Assembly: GCA_930972465.1 (NCBI GenBank)
Contig: CAKNHF010000022.1
Coordinates: 1 to 51,475, forward strand
DNA from: an uncultured Lachnospiraceae bacterium
Lineage (GTDB): Bacteria; Bacillota; Clostridia; Lachnospirales; Lachnospiraceae
Direction of reading: 5' to 3'
Length of the DNA: 51,475 nucleotides
In this document: positions 1-8,966 of the stretch, in pieces
How positions within the stretch are numbered: the stretch's first letter is position 1
How the letters are laid out: every line of letters begins with the position of its first letter
Program-made: the position numbers and the translations under genes
The notes under the pieces: model-generated
Database searches by the model: none
What the model saw: only the letters and a program-made list of their open reading frames with translations
What the model was told of the DNA's origin: nothing

Positions 1-1118
1 TTAGGCTGTAAACCGACGTTCAGTACGAACCCGATTCCCATAAAAAAGCACACAACGGAAGTCAGTCCATAACTCACGAACGGAAGGGATAGACCTGTGT
101 TCGGTAAAACCATTGTAGCCACACCGATATTTATAAAACTCTGTATTCCTATCAGTGCGGCAACGCCTCCGCAGATAATTCGTCCCCCCGTATCTTTCGC
201 TTTCAAACCAATCAGAATACAATCTACTATTATTAATAATAGCAAAAATATAACCGCACAACAACCCACAAATCCTAATTCTTCGCCAATAATGGCAAAA
301 ATAAAATCTGTCTGCGGTTCAGAGACAAAGTTTCCGTTTTTTACGGAAATTGCTTCGTCATTATTATACCCCTTTCCCGACAGCTGCCCGGATCCGATTG
401 CCATAACTGAGTTCAGCTGCTGATATGAGGCGCTGTCTGCATATTCTTCCGGCTCCAGCCAGGCAAGGATTCTTGTCTGCTGGTAATCTTTCAGGAACGG
501 CTGATTCGGCTGAACTGCGATCACCAGAAGAATGATAAATGTCGGAACAATAACGGCAAGCACCGTTCCGATCAGTCTGTAGCTCAGTCCGCCCAGATAC
601 ATAAGAGCACAGAAAAGAGCAGCTATGCAGAGTGTAGTCGAAAGATTGGGCTGCAAATAAATCAGAGCAAGGGACGGCAGTATCAGAGCAATTCCCTGCA
701 GAATCGTCTTGGGGCTTTTGATACTCTGCTCTTTTTCCATCAAAAATTTTGCGTAAAAAAGAATCATGAGTATCTTTGTAAGATCGGACGGCTGAAACTG
801 TACAAATCCGAGCTTCAGCCAGCGTGTTGCATTATTTCTTGTCTCGCCGAAAAGAAGAACAGTGGCAAGCATAATGATATTCAGTCCATAGAGAGGCCAG
901 TAAAGACTGAGAACCCATTTATAATCGATCAGAGATATAACGATCATCGCAACCGCGCCAAGAAGAACTCCCATGATCTGACGGCTCATCAGATCCGGTC
1001 TGGCACTTCTTACCATAAAAATTCCGAGGACGGAAATTGCCAGCACAAGAACGACAAGGCTGAAACGATAATCTCTTAAACTGTAACGCTGCTTAATGTT
1101 TTTAAATAAAAATTTCAA
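1..1118 (-). CDS. rodA: Rod shape-determining protein RodA (SEDS peptidoglycan polymerase), 3' end cut by window edge
   Basis: Multi-pass SEDS-family glycosyltransferase that polymerises glycan strands for sidewall synthesis with the class B PBP encoded upstream (mrdA). About 372 codons are visible and the frame is still open at base 1, so only the last few residues are missing. Family marks seen: QFQPSDLTKI, the catalytic-loop segment QTDFIFAIIGEELG (the Asp matches the essential SEDS aspartate) and the C-terminal LPFVSYGLTS. The chosen start is TTG at 1118-1116 because a GGGAGA ribosome site lies just upstream and no better start exists; this TTG overlaps the minE stop (TTGA), implying translational coupling. 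It is the last gene of the mre-min operon. Calling it RodA rather than FtsW rests on the operon context. Confidence 0.9.
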   Translation of the reverse strand, partial: MKFLFKNIKQRYSLRDYRFSLVVLVLAISVLGIFMVRSARPDLMSRQIMGVLLGAVAMIVISLIDYKWVLSLYWPLYGLNIIMLATVLLFGETRNNATRWLKLGFVQFQPSDLTKILMILFYAKFLMEKEQSIKSPKTILQGIALILPSLALIYLQPNLSTTLCIAALFCALMYLGGLSYRLIGTVLAVIVPTFIILLVIAVQPNQPFLKDYQQTRILAWLEPEEYADSASYQQLNSVMAIGSGQLSGKGYNNDEAISVKNGNFVSEPQTDFIFAIIGEELGFVGCCAVIFLLLLIIVDCILIGLKAKDTGGRIICGGVAALIGIQSFINIGVATMVLPNTGLSLPFVSYGLTSVVCFFMGIGFVLNVGLQP

Positions 1119-1324
1119 TGGTTTTCTCCCGTATATCTGATATGTATATCACTGCGTGTTATCTCAATGCTGAAATCTTCAGGCTTTATCTCCATATATT
1201 TTGAAACCGTATTATACAGATCGCCGGAAAGCCTGTCTACTGCGTCGGGTGTACAGTGGATCCTGTCAGTAATGAGCAGTGATCTCAAACGTTCTTTTGC
1301 TATATTCACAGACGGTACACTCAT
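1115..1324 (-). CDS. minE: Cell division topological specificity factor MinE
   Basis: MinE stimulates the MinD ATPase at the membrane and drives MinCD oscillation that keeps the Z-ring at midcell. The product is 69 aa, shorter than the 88-aa E. coli protein. It keeps the N-terminal anti-MinCD helix region (AKERLRSLLITDRI) and the dimerisation beta strands (FSIEITRSDIHIRY). It lies 11 bp downstream of minD and its stop overlaps the rodA start. MinE rather than only DivIVA as topological factor is found in many Clostridia. Confidence 0.92.
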   Translation of the reverse strand: MSVPSVNIAKERLRSLLITDRIHCTPDAVDRLSGDLYNTVSKYMEIKPEDFSIEITRSDIHIRYTGENH

Positions 1325-1335
1325 GGCAGTCCCTC

Positions 1336-2127
1336 CTAACTTCTGTGGAAAAAGCCTGTAATCTTTTTAAATATGCCTTCAGAGTGCGAAAAATCCGTAA
1401 CCGGGATCTCCTCGCCCAGAATTCTCCGGCAGACTTTATCATAACACCGACCTGCAAGGCAGTCTTCCCCGACCACAGGCTCTCCCTGATTGGTGGCTAT
1501 TACAACCTGTTCGTCATCAGGGATAACGCCGAGAAGATCGATGGCAAGGATCTCTGTCACATCATCGACGGACATCATGTCTCCTTTCTTCACCATCTCC
1601 ACCCTCAGGCGGTTGATCAGAAGTTCGTTCTTCTTTATCCCTGCCGCTTCCAGAAGGCCGATGATGCGATCGGCATCTCGGATCGCAGACACCTCCGGAG
1701 TCGTCACAACAATCGATCGCTCCGCGCCTGCGATCGCATTCTGAAACCCCTGTTCTATTCCCGCCGGACAGTCAAGAAGCACAAAATCAAACTCACCTTT
1801 CAGATCATCCACAAGCTTTTTCATCTGTTCCGGAGAAACACTGCTTTTATCCCGTGTCTGTGCTGACGGAAGCAGGTAAAGCTCCGGATAACGTTTGTCC
1901 CGTATGATCGCCTGCTTCAGGCGGCAGCTCCCCTCTATAACATCAACCAGATTGTAAATAATTCTGTTTTCCAGTCCCATTACAACATCCAGATTTCTCA
2001 GACCGAGATCTGTATCTATCACAATAACTTTTTTGCCGAGACGGGAAAGACCGATCCCGATGTTTGCAGTCGTGGTTGTCTTTCCGACTCCGCCTTTTCC
2101 TGATGTAATGACAATAACTTCGCCCAT
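1336..2127 (-). CDS. minD: Septum site-determining ATPase MinD
   Basis: ParA/MinD-family ATPase that recruits MinC to the membrane to block polar Z-rings. The ATG at 2127 was chosen because it has AGGAGG 9 nt upstream and gives the canonical start MGEVIVITSGKGGVGKTTTT, the deviant Walker A. Upstream in-frame codons extend the frame to 2199 but have no ribosome site. The product is 263 aa. The C terminus ends in an amphipathic membrane-targeting helix (EGIFKKITGFFHRS). It sits between minC and minE. Confidence 0.96.
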   Translation of the reverse strand: MGEVIVITSGKGGVGKTTTTANIGIGLSRLGKKVIVIDTDLGLRNLDVVMGLENRIIYNLVDVIEGSCRLKQAIIRDKRYPELYLLPSAQTRDKSSVSPEQMKKLVDDLKGEFDFVLLDCPAGIEQGFQNAIAGAERSIVVTTPEVSAIRDADRIIGLLEAAGIKKNELLINRLRVEMVKKGDMMSVDDVTEILAIDLLGVIPDDEQVVIATNQGEPVVGEDCLAGRCYDKVCRRILGEEIPVTDFSHSEGIFKKITGFFHRS

Positions 2128-2161
2128 GCCGTTTATCCTCCTACATATTGTTGTTTTCCGG

Positions 2162-2806
2162 CTAATCCACAAGTGGATCCAGATAGATATGTTTCCCATC
2201 TACCACCGCAATCTTGGGGCCCTGGATCAGCAGACTTTCCTGATATATGATCTGGCGCTTCGCTTCTATATCTCCGATGCGCAGCTGTTTTGGCTGCATG
2301 GACAGAGCAACTATAAAGGCGTTCCGTTCACCGGATGCTCCGGCGTGAACAGAACCATAGAGCGCTCCTACAATAACGATATTTCCTTTGGAGATAACTT
2401 TTGCTCCGGATTCCACATCTCCCAGAATAACAATGCTGGTATCTGATTCCAGCACCTGACGCTTTCCAAGCGTTCCCCGGTAGAACTGGCCCTCACGTTT
2501 CTGTGTGTTCGCAAGGGTTTTCTCTACAGCACTTTTATACATCAATTCATCTTTTTCATCGCGATCAATAATGCAGACGATTTCGATATCGGTTGTTTCA
2601 CTGATGATTCTAAGAATCTCTTCCTCTTCTGTTCTGCTCAGACTGCGCCCGCTGAAGCTGACCGCCATCTGAGCGCCTTTAAAAAATCTGGCAGAATCCC
2701 TGAATTTCTTTCTCAGAGATTCAGACAGTACATTGAACGGTACATCCGGATCGAGCCGGATGTCCATTCCGTATCGGCTGCTCTTTATTGTTACCAGCCT
2801 GTCCAT
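2162..2806 (-). CDS. minC: Septum site-determining protein MinC
   Basis: FtsZ polymerisation inhibitor, the effector of the Min system. The 214-aa protein has an N-terminal FtsZ-binding domain (about residues 1-100) and the C-terminal right-handed beta-helix that binds MinD, seen as the glycine-rich run SKGNIVIVGALYGSVHAG. Its length is usual for the family. It lies 21 bp after mrdA, so cell elongation and division-site genes are in one operon. The stop codon is TAG, which shows that TAG is an ordinary terminator here. Confidence 0.93.
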   Translation of the reverse strand: MDRLVTIKSSRYGMDIRLDPDVPFNVLSESLRKKFRDSARFFKGAQMAVSFSGRSLSRTEEEEILRIISETTDIEIVCIIDRDEKDELMYKSAVEKTLANTQKREGQFYRGTLGKRQVLESDTSIVILGDVESGAKVISKGNIVIVGALYGSVHAGASGERNAFIVALSMQPKQLRIGDIEAKRQIIYQESLLIQGPKIAVVDGKHIYLDPLVD

Positions 2807-2827
2807 ATCTCATCACCATATCCTTTG

Positions 2828-5695
2828 CTAATCACCTGCGATAGCCTGTCCGAGTTCAGCCGCATGTCCTGTGATCAGCTCGTCAGAACCGTCCAGTTCA
2901 AAATATATCTGGGTGATATCCCGTCCGATCTCCGCCGCGTAAGAGGAGCTGAAACCGTTGGCTATTCGGACAGCAACCGCAATCTCAGGGCTGTCTGTCG
3001 GAGCGTATCCCACAAACAGGGCATTATCAGGATGAATATCACTTATCTGAGCGGTACCTGTCTTACCTGCCATGGAAATATCAAGGCCGGAAAAAGTTGA
3101 AGAACTGGAAACCATCCGCTCCATTCCCTCATGGACAAGATCCCACGTTGAAGAGCTGACATTATCTATCGTACTTACGACCTCAGGCTCATTATCCGTA
3201 ATCAGCTTTCCGTTTGAATCGGTTGTCCTGTCGATGAGTGTTAAAGAATAAACAGTTCCTTCATTTGCAACAGCCGTAACATAGCGTCCCAGCTGACTTA
3301 CCGTATAGTTGTTCGTGCCCTGTCCTATGGCAGACTGGACAGCATATTCATCCGATATTTCCGGTTCGCTTTCCGGTATCTCAAGTCCGGATGTTTCACC
3401 AAGGCCAAACATTCTGGCATATTCCGCCAGCTTCTCTATACCGAGATCACTGTCATAATTCCCCTCCGAATCAATGCCAAGATCGTATCCGACATTATAG
3501 AAGAATACGTTACATGACTCCTGAAGTGCCTGTACCACATTCAGGCCGCCGTGAGCTCCGGGAGAGATCCAGCATCTTGGACTGGGCGTAACTTCCGTGA
3601 AAATTCCGCTGCAGTTGATGATTGAGCTTCCGCTTATCACACCTTCAGTAAGGCCTGCGACGGCAGAGACCATCTTGTACGTCGAACCCGGAGCGGTTTT
3701 TTCCTGAGTCGCCTTGTTATAGAAAGGTCTTGACAGTCCTGTATTCAGCTGCTGATAATATCTGGAATCCATGGTATTGGCCAGACGATTATTGTCATAT
3801 CCGGGATATGACACACATGCAAGGACATCTCCCGTGTCAGGATCTGTTACAACAGCTCCTCCGGAGCATGGCTCAAGTGCCAGCTGTCCCGGTGTGATTT
3901 CAAGATTCTCAATCTTGCTGCAAAGCCAGGTATAGGAGTCTACGCTTCCATTCAGAAGACCATTATATGCTTCTTCATCCATCGGCAGGGCTCCCTGCTC
4001 ATATGCAGCAGCACAGATCTGCGCACCGCTGATACTCTCTGATTTTATAAGATATTCATAGAGAAGATTGTCGAAATCACTATCTTCATTCAAATAATTT
4101 TCAAGATAGTTCAGCAGTTCCTGATAAATCTCTTCCGAACTTGTATACGAATTGCCCCCCAGTTTGGAGGTATCGATCCAGTTCTGTGAGATCGCATAAT
4201 TCAGGTAAGTATATATATTAATATTTTCATCATCTCTCCAGGCAATATAAACATCATCGGACGTATCAATCTCATCTACCAGAAGGAGCTGTGTATCGCG
4301 CTGCAGCACAGTGATTGAAATATAGTCCATATAATCCTGCATTTCCTCGGACAACTCATTGTATGGAGCGGCATTGCTGTTCTGCATCTCTGTCAGTATC
4401 TGAGATATGGTGGACGTCTTCTTCTGCTGAAAAGCCTCATATATCGCTTTCTCTGCCGGTCCTGCATCTTCACTTCCAAAATGTGTATCGTCAATGATGC
4501 GGTTGGCAATAAATGCGTGGTAGGCATCGCTTACAGGAATGATAAGATCGCTTGCGCTGCCGGCGCTTTCCGGATCATAATTAAGTACGTTGCGCAGCTT
4601 GGAGAGCACGATCCCGGCAAGTTTTTCTTCCAGCAGCTTATATGTGCTTTCCTGCAGATTCTTGTCTATTGTCAGATAGACGTCATTGCCCGCTTCAGGT
4701 TCAGTTCTGCTTACCGTATCAGTCACTTTTCCAAGGTTGTCCACATAGAAAGTGGTCTCCCCCTTCTTGCCCTGAAGCACGCTGTCAAGTGTCTGTTCAA
4801 GCCCTGATTTTCCCACAATATCGGAAAGAGAGTACAGTTCCTTTTCCGAATCGTCCAGAGCGTCATACTCTTCCTGTGAAATCTGTCCCGTATATCCGAT
4901 AATGGATGAAAAATACTCGCCGTCTGTGTATCTGCGCAGAGAATCTTCTTCAATATCCACCCCGGTCAGAGTATCCTGATTCTCCATAATCGCCGCGGCC
5001 GTCTCATCACTCACATCTGATGCGAGAACCGTGGACATGTACTGCTGATAGCTGTTCAGGTTCATAGCATAACGCATATTAATCATTTTAAGAATATACT
5101 GGGGATCAAGATTTTCATCATCAAGCCCATAGCCATATGACGAATCTGTGCAGAGATAATGAATAATGTCCGCAGCAGACATTGACTGCTGTTCCTGTGA
5201 CAGTTCATCTATCGTACGCTTCCCGTAAACATCTGCAACAAAGCGGAGACGCTGAGTTTCACTGCTCTGGGTGAACTGATAGTTTCCCGCTGAATCAAGG
5301 ATAATGCCGAAACTGTCAATAACGGAATCCCCGTGAGATTCTACAATTTCCAGAACTCTGTCAAGAATCGCGTTGAGCGCTTTATTTCTCTCTTCGGTAC
5401 TGTAGTCAGAGGAAAGTGTATCTTCGATGGTAACAGAATACGCAAGCTCATTATACGCCAGCAGGTTGCCGTTCCGATCATATATATTTCCTCTCGTTCC
5501 CGGAATCTCTTCTTCCTTACGTATCTGCAGTTCATAGTTGGAAAGATAATCCTCCCCTCTCACAATCTGCAGATAAAACAGGCGTCCGATCAATATGGAT
5601 GAAGTAAGGCAGAATACAATGATAAGAGTTATGAGCCGGGAACGCATAACATATTCCGCCGCTTCTTTTATACGGTCTAAAATATCTCTAAACAA
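2828..5695 (-). CDS. mrdA: Penicillin-binding protein 2 (class B transpeptidase) with large internal insertion
   Basis: Membrane-anchored D,D-transpeptidase of the elongasome, partner of RodA. Order: one N-terminal membrane helix (residues about 20-45), pedestal/dimerisation domain, then the transpeptidase domain with active-site STYK (Ser671), SCN (Ser727) and KTGTA (Lys878). The protein is about 955 aa against about 630 for E. coli PBP2. The excess is a segment of roughly 250 residues between TIDKNLQ (from residue 342) and GGAVVTDPDTG (from 612), elements normally about 20 residues apart. Start: TTG at 5695 is preferred (GGAG 11 nt upstream); a GTG at 5707 lies directly on the ribosome site. 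It overlaps the mreD stop. Confidence 0.93.
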   Translation of the reverse strand: MFRDILDRIKEAAEYVMRSRLITLIIVFCLTSSILIGRLFYLQIVRGEDYLSNYELQIRKEEEIPGTRGNIYDRNGNLLAYNELAYSVTIEDTLSSDYSTEERNKALNAILDRVLEIVESHGDSVIDSFGIILDSAGNYQFTQSSETQRLRFVADVYGKRTIDELSQEQQSMSAADIIHYLCTDSSYGYGLDDENLDPQYILKMINMRYAMNLNSYQQYMSTVLASDVSDETAAAIMENQDTLTGVDIEEDSLRRYTDGEYFSSIIGYTGQISQEEYDALDDSEKELYSLSDIVGKSGLEQTLDSVLQGKKGETTFYVDNLGKVTDTVSRTEPEAGNDVYLTIDKNLQESTYKLLEEKLAGIVLSKLRNVLNYDPESAGSASDLIIPVSDAYHAFIANRIIDDTHFGSEDAGPAEKAIYEAFQQKKTSTISQILTEMQNSNAAPYNELSEEMQDYMDYISITVLQRDTQLLLVDEIDTSDDVYIAWRDDENINIYTYLNYAISQNWIDTSKLGGNSYTSSEEIYQELLNYLENYLNEDSDFDNLLYEYLIKSESISGAQICAAAYEQGALPMDEEAYNGLLNGSVDSYTWLCSKIENLEITPGQLALEPCSGGAVVTDPDTGDVLACVSYPGYDNNRLANTMDSRYYQQLNTGLSRPFYNKATQEKTAPGSTYKMVSAVAGLTEGVISGSSIINCSGIFTEVTPSPRCWISPGAHGGLNVVQALQESCNVFFYNVGYDLGIDSEGNYDSDLGIEKLAEYARMFGLGETSGLEIPESEPEISDEYAVQSAIGQGTNNYTVSQLGRYVTAVANEGTVYSLTLIDRTTDSNGKLITDNEPEVVSTIDNVSSSTWDLVHEGMERMVSSSSTFSGLDISMAGKTGTAQISDIHPDNALFVGYAPTDSPEIAVAVRIANGFSSSYAAEIGRDITQIYFELDGSDELITGHAAELGQAIAGD

Positions 5696-6221
5696 ATTTG
5701 CTTGCACTCCTTTTTTCTTCTGCTTCCAGCTTGTGGTTAATCATCAGAATCAGCGGATAAAGTCCCAGCGTGATCACAATTGTGTAGATCAGTTCTGGAA
5801 GTATGATCTTATTAAGATAAAACAGGAAATTAAAATCACTTCTCAGCAGGAACATGAGCAGATAAATGATTACCCCGTACAGAAATTCACTGATTGCAAT
5901 CAGGAAAAGCGGAAGTTTGATATCCTCATCAAAATAAAGCCTCTCAAACAAACCGTTGATAAAGCCTACAAAAAGATAGATCATAGCGTAAAAGCCGATC
6001 ATGTCTCCAAACTGAATATCTGTCAGCAGCCCGGCAAAAAGCCCGACGAGCATTCCCTCCCGGGACCCCCGCATAAACCCGAAAGAAGCAGTCACAATGA
6101 TCAGAAGATTCGGCTTTATACCCGCGAGTTCCAGAGAAGAGAACACTGTACACTGAAGCAGGTATGCCGCGATCAGAATGACCGCCGTAATGACAAACCG
6201 CTTTATTTTCATCGCTTTCAT
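5688..6221 (-). CDS. mreD: Rod shape-determining membrane protein MreD
   Basis: Small polytopic membrane protein of the elongasome that binds MreC. It is 177 aa with about five hydrophobic segments, starting MKAMKIKRFVITAVIL, with an AGGAGG site 10 nt before the ATG. MreD sequences are poorly conserved; the call rests on topology, length and the mreB-mreC-mreD-mrdA order. Its 3' end overlaps the start of the PBP2 gene by a few codons, consistent with coupled translation. Confidence 0.9.
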   Translation of the reverse strand: MKAMKIKRFVITAVILIAAYLLQCTVFSSLELAGIKPNLLIIVTASFGFMRGSREGMLVGLFAGLLTDIQFGDMIGFYAMIYLFVGFINGLFERLYFDEDIKLPLFLIAISEFLYGVIIYLLMFLLRSDFNFLFYLNKIILPELIYTIVITLGLYPLILMINHKLEAEEKRSASKFV

Positions 6222-6235
6222 AATATGCGGTCCTC

Positions 6236-7105
6236 CTATTCTCCCTGATCCTCTCCGGTGAGCTCTGCTTTCGTGGTAGTGACCACCAGGACTTCCTGTA
6301 TGTTGTTGAAATCTACCGCCGGCGTAATATATCCGGATCTGGTCAGATTATTGGAATCTACGGTAACCTCACTCACATAGCCGATCAGGATACCCTGAAG
6401 ATATTTATCACTGATATATGATGTTACAATCTGATCACCTACTGTGACCTCGTTTTCATTATTCTCCATCTGTTCAAAGCGGATCTCCCCCTCGCTCATC
6501 AGTTCCAGGTCTCCGCTGACAATACATCTGTCTGAAGTAGAAAGAACCATACCGCTCACATTGCTGGAATCATCTATAATGGAACGCACTTTCGCCCAGG
6601 TAGGCCCGACATCCACCACGATTCCTACAAGTCCGCTCCCGGCCATCACATTCATATCGACGGCGATTCCATCGTTGCTCCCTTTGTCAATAGTAAATGT
6701 GCTGAACCAGTTTCCGGCATCCTTTCCGATAACATGGGCAGCTGTCTTCTCGTATTCCGCGTAATTGGAATCCAGTTCATAAAGTTCCTGGAGACGCTCC
6801 AGTTCATAACTTTCTTCCTGCAGATAGTTGTTCTCTGTCATCAGAGAATCAACCTGCTCCTGAAGACGTTCATTTTCAGTACGAAGCTGTTCAAGAGTCT
6901 CAAAATTATCTGTCATATCCCCCATCCATCCGCCAATCTGGTTAATCCCCTGCTGCAATGGAATAACAGTTACATTGGCCAGTACCTTAAACGGTCCTCC
7001 GGCTTTCTCTGAAAAAGAAGAGAGCACCATCATAAGAATACAGAACAGAGAGAGTGCCAAAAGGATATATCGATTTACTATAGAAGCCTGATTCTTTTTC
7101 TTCAT
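6236..7105 (-). CDS. mreC: Rod shape-determining protein MreC
   Basis: Bitopic scaffold of the elongasome. One membrane helix near the N terminus (about residues 12-30) is followed by a coiled coil (about 68-110, rich in L/E/Q heptads) and the extracytoplasmic double beta-barrel domain, with the family signature DKGSNDGIAVDMNV and the GLVGIVVDVG strand. It is 289 aa, usual length. It begins one base after the mreB stop, with AGGTGG as ribosome site, and ends 14 bp before mreD. Confidence 0.95.
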   Translation of the reverse strand: MKKKNQASIVNRYILLALSLFCILMMVLSSFSEKAGGPFKVLANVTVIPLQQGINQIGGWMGDMTDNFETLEQLRTENERLQEQVDSLMTENNYLQEESYELERLQELYELDSNYAEYEKTAAHVIGKDAGNWFSTFTIDKGSNDGIAVDMNVMAGSGLVGIVVDVGPTWAKVRSIIDDSSNVSGMVLSTSDRCIVSGDLELMSEGEIRFEQMENNENEVTVGDQIVTSYISDKYLQGILIGYVSEVTVDSNNLTRSGYITPAVDFNNIQEVLVVTTTKAELTGEDQGE

Positions 7106-7106
7106 A

Positions 7107-8132
7107 TTATCTTAACCACCTATAATCTTCGTCTAACATGGAATAAGTAAGCTTTTTATAATAAGCTTTGCTGAGAATAATCTTCTGAAGCCCCTTCACG
7201 GCGCACAGTTCCGGATCCGGGACTGTTGTCACAGGAAGTCCGATGCTTTCTTCCAGATATGTAGAAAGCCCGCGGAGATTCGCGATTCCGCCTGTGAGGT
7301 ATATTCCCTTCGCCTCGATTCCCCTTCTGACATCCGGGGGAGTCCTGTCTATCATAGAACGAATCGCCCGGACACATTCTTCAAGAGGTTCTTTCATTGC
7401 CGCTCTTACAAGACTGATCCGGACATCCATCTGTGAAGGAACTCCGGTGAGCAGATCCCGTCCGAATACAGTGAATCGTCTTCCCGTATCTTCATCGAAT
7501 ACTCCGAACTCTCTTCTGAGCCTTTCCGCCGTAAGCCGTCCTATAAGGAACTCTTCATTATGCCGGACAAGACTGGCCACTGCCGAGTCAAAGTGTTCTC
7601 CGCCGATTTTGACAAGGCGGTTCAGCACAAGTCCTCCGTAGGAAAGTACAGAGAGTTCGGTGGTCCCACCGCCGAAATTAGCAATAAACAGACCTTTTTC
7701 GTTCATTATGTCGGCTCCGAATCCAATCGCGTCTGCCAGCCCCCTCTCAACGATCCTGACAGACTTGGCCTTTGCCTCCGAGTGAAGCACAAGATCGTAA
7801 AACGCCTTTTTTTCCACCTCTGTCACATCTGTGGGTACTGCAATCACATATTCGGATCCCCTGGAAAACTGACGGTCAGTTTTCAGCAGATTGCCGAGAA
7901 GATACTGCATATCGTCAAAATGGGTGATCACACCGTTTTTCATTGGAAAGACAACCTGTATATTATCAGGGGCCTTCTCATACATCTCGTAAGCTTCATC
8001 CCCTATGGAAAAGATATAGCGTTTGTCTTTCATGGCAATAACATTTTTTTCTCGCCAAATACGATCTTTTTTCTTATCAAAAACTTTTATTTCATATGTT
8101 CCCAAATCCAGCCCATATATGTTCCTGGCCAT
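7107..8132 (-). CDS. mreB: Actin-like rod shape-determining protein, divergent MreB
   Basis: Actin-fold ATPase that forms membrane-bound filaments guiding sidewall synthesis. The 341-aa protein has phosphate-1 GLDLGTYEIKVF (residues 7-18), phosphate-2 FIANFGGGTTELSV (149-162) and the adenosine motif YLTGGIANLRGL. It is divergent: the phosphate-2 Asp (DIGGGTT in typical MreB) is Asn152 here, and the usual EEPMAAAIGAG reads VERGLADAIGFG. Genome position directly before mreC supports its role in cell shape. The ATG has GGGAAGG about 9 nt upstream. A second, canonical MreB elsewhere in the genome is possible. Confidence 0.9.
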   Translation of the reverse strand: MARNIYGLDLGTYEIKVFDKKKDRIWREKNVIAMKDKRYIFSIGDEAYEMYEKAPDNIQVVFPMKNGVITHFDDMQYLLGNLLKTDRQFSRGSEYVIAVPTDVTEVEKKAFYDLVLHSEAKAKSVRIVERGLADAIGFGADIMNEKGLFIANFGGGTTELSVLSYGGLVLNRLVKIGGEHFDSAVASLVRHNEEFLIGRLTAERLRREFGVFDEDTGRRFTVFGRDLLTGVPSQMDVRISLVRAAMKEPLEECVRAIRSMIDRTPPDVRRGIEAKGIYLTGGIANLRGLSTYLEESIGLPVTTVPDPELCAVKGLQKIILSKAYYKKLTYSMLDEDYRWLR

Positions 8133-8165
8133 TCTTTAATCCTTCCCCTTATTCTTCCCCGGGTC

Positions 8166-8864
8166 TCACAGAAAGAAACCCTTATCCCTTAAACTAATAA
8201 AACGATTGTTCCCTATGATGATATGATCCAGAAGTTCCACGCCAATGATCCTTCCCGCCTCCAATACTCTCCGGGTAATCAGAATATCATCCTTGCTTGG
8301 CGTCGGATCCCCGCTCGGATGATTATGAAGAAGAATGACAGAGACAGCATTTTTCTTCAATGCCTCAACAAAGACCTCTCTCGGTGAGACAATTGTCCTG
8401 TTTACCGTACCGATCGAAAGATCGCTTTCTCCGATCAGCCTGGTCTTCGTATTCAGGAAAAGAAGTTTCAGAACTTCTTTGCTGCTGTGACGCATATCTT
8501 CCATGTAGTACTGCGCGATTGTTTCCGGTGCAGAAAAATCCAGACCCGTCCGGGCCTCGGCCTTTGACAGGCGTTTGGCGAGTTCCGACAGACAGAGGAT
8601 CTGGATTGCCTTGACTTTACCTATTCCTTTCAGATCCATCAGCTGTTCTGCTGTCCAGCGATGGATGTTGAGGATTCCCTCCTGCGCAAAATCCGGGTGG
8701 AGGATTTTCTGAGCTAACTGAAGCGAATTCTCCCCTTTTGTTCCGGTGCGCAGCAGGACGGCAAGCAGCTCGATGTCTGTAAGGTTCTCAGCTCCATACT
8801 GTTCACATTTCTCATAGGGCCGCTCTTCACGGTACATTTCTTTAATCGTATTGCCTTTATCCAT
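8166..8864 (-). CDS. radC: RadC family JAB/MPN-domain protein
   Basis: RadC-family protein (YsxA-like) with an N-terminal helix-hairpin-helix-like region (SERP-type ERPYEKCEQYGAENLTD, then LLRTGTKG) and a C-terminal JAB1/MPN metalloprotease-like domain whose zinc motif HNHPSGDPTPSKDD is intact. The cellular role of RadC is unsettled; it is not a proven DNA repair enzyme. The start at 8864 gives MDKGNTIKEMYREERPYEK, like homologues; a GGAGA is very close to it, and an upstream TTG at 8897 is an alternative. It leads the mreBCD operon, an arrangement also seen in B. subtilis. Confidence 0.9.
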   Translation of the reverse strand: MDKGNTIKEMYREERPYEKCEQYGAENLTDIELLAVLLRTGTKGENSLQLAQKILHPDFAQEGILNIHRWTAEQLMDLKGIGKVKAIQILCLSELAKRLSKAEARTGLDFSAPETIAQYYMEDMRHSSKEVLKLLFLNTKTRLIGESDLSIGTVNRTIVSPREVFVEALKKNAVSVILLHNHPSGDPTPSKDDILITRRVLEAGRIIGVELLDHIIIGNNRFISLRDKGFFL

Positions 8865-8966
8865 TCTCCATAATACTACTGCGATGGCACAATACAATGA
8901 TTTATTTTATCACAGTTTAAAAATCATGTATAGAGATTGAATCTTAATTTTTTGTGAACATGACTT

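Noticed and set aside
1-120. Possible frameshift at the end of rodA (a shorter alternative frame ends at base 1-3 with TAA)
   Set aside because: Counting the A6/T6 run carefully, the main frame continues cleanly to base 1 as the expected VCFFMGIGFVLNVGLQP ending; no frameshift exists.
8865-8966. Promoter for the radC-mre operon
   Set aside because: Several AT-rich hexamers (TATACA, TAAAAT) occur, but none has a fair -35 at 16-18 bp, so I did not call one.
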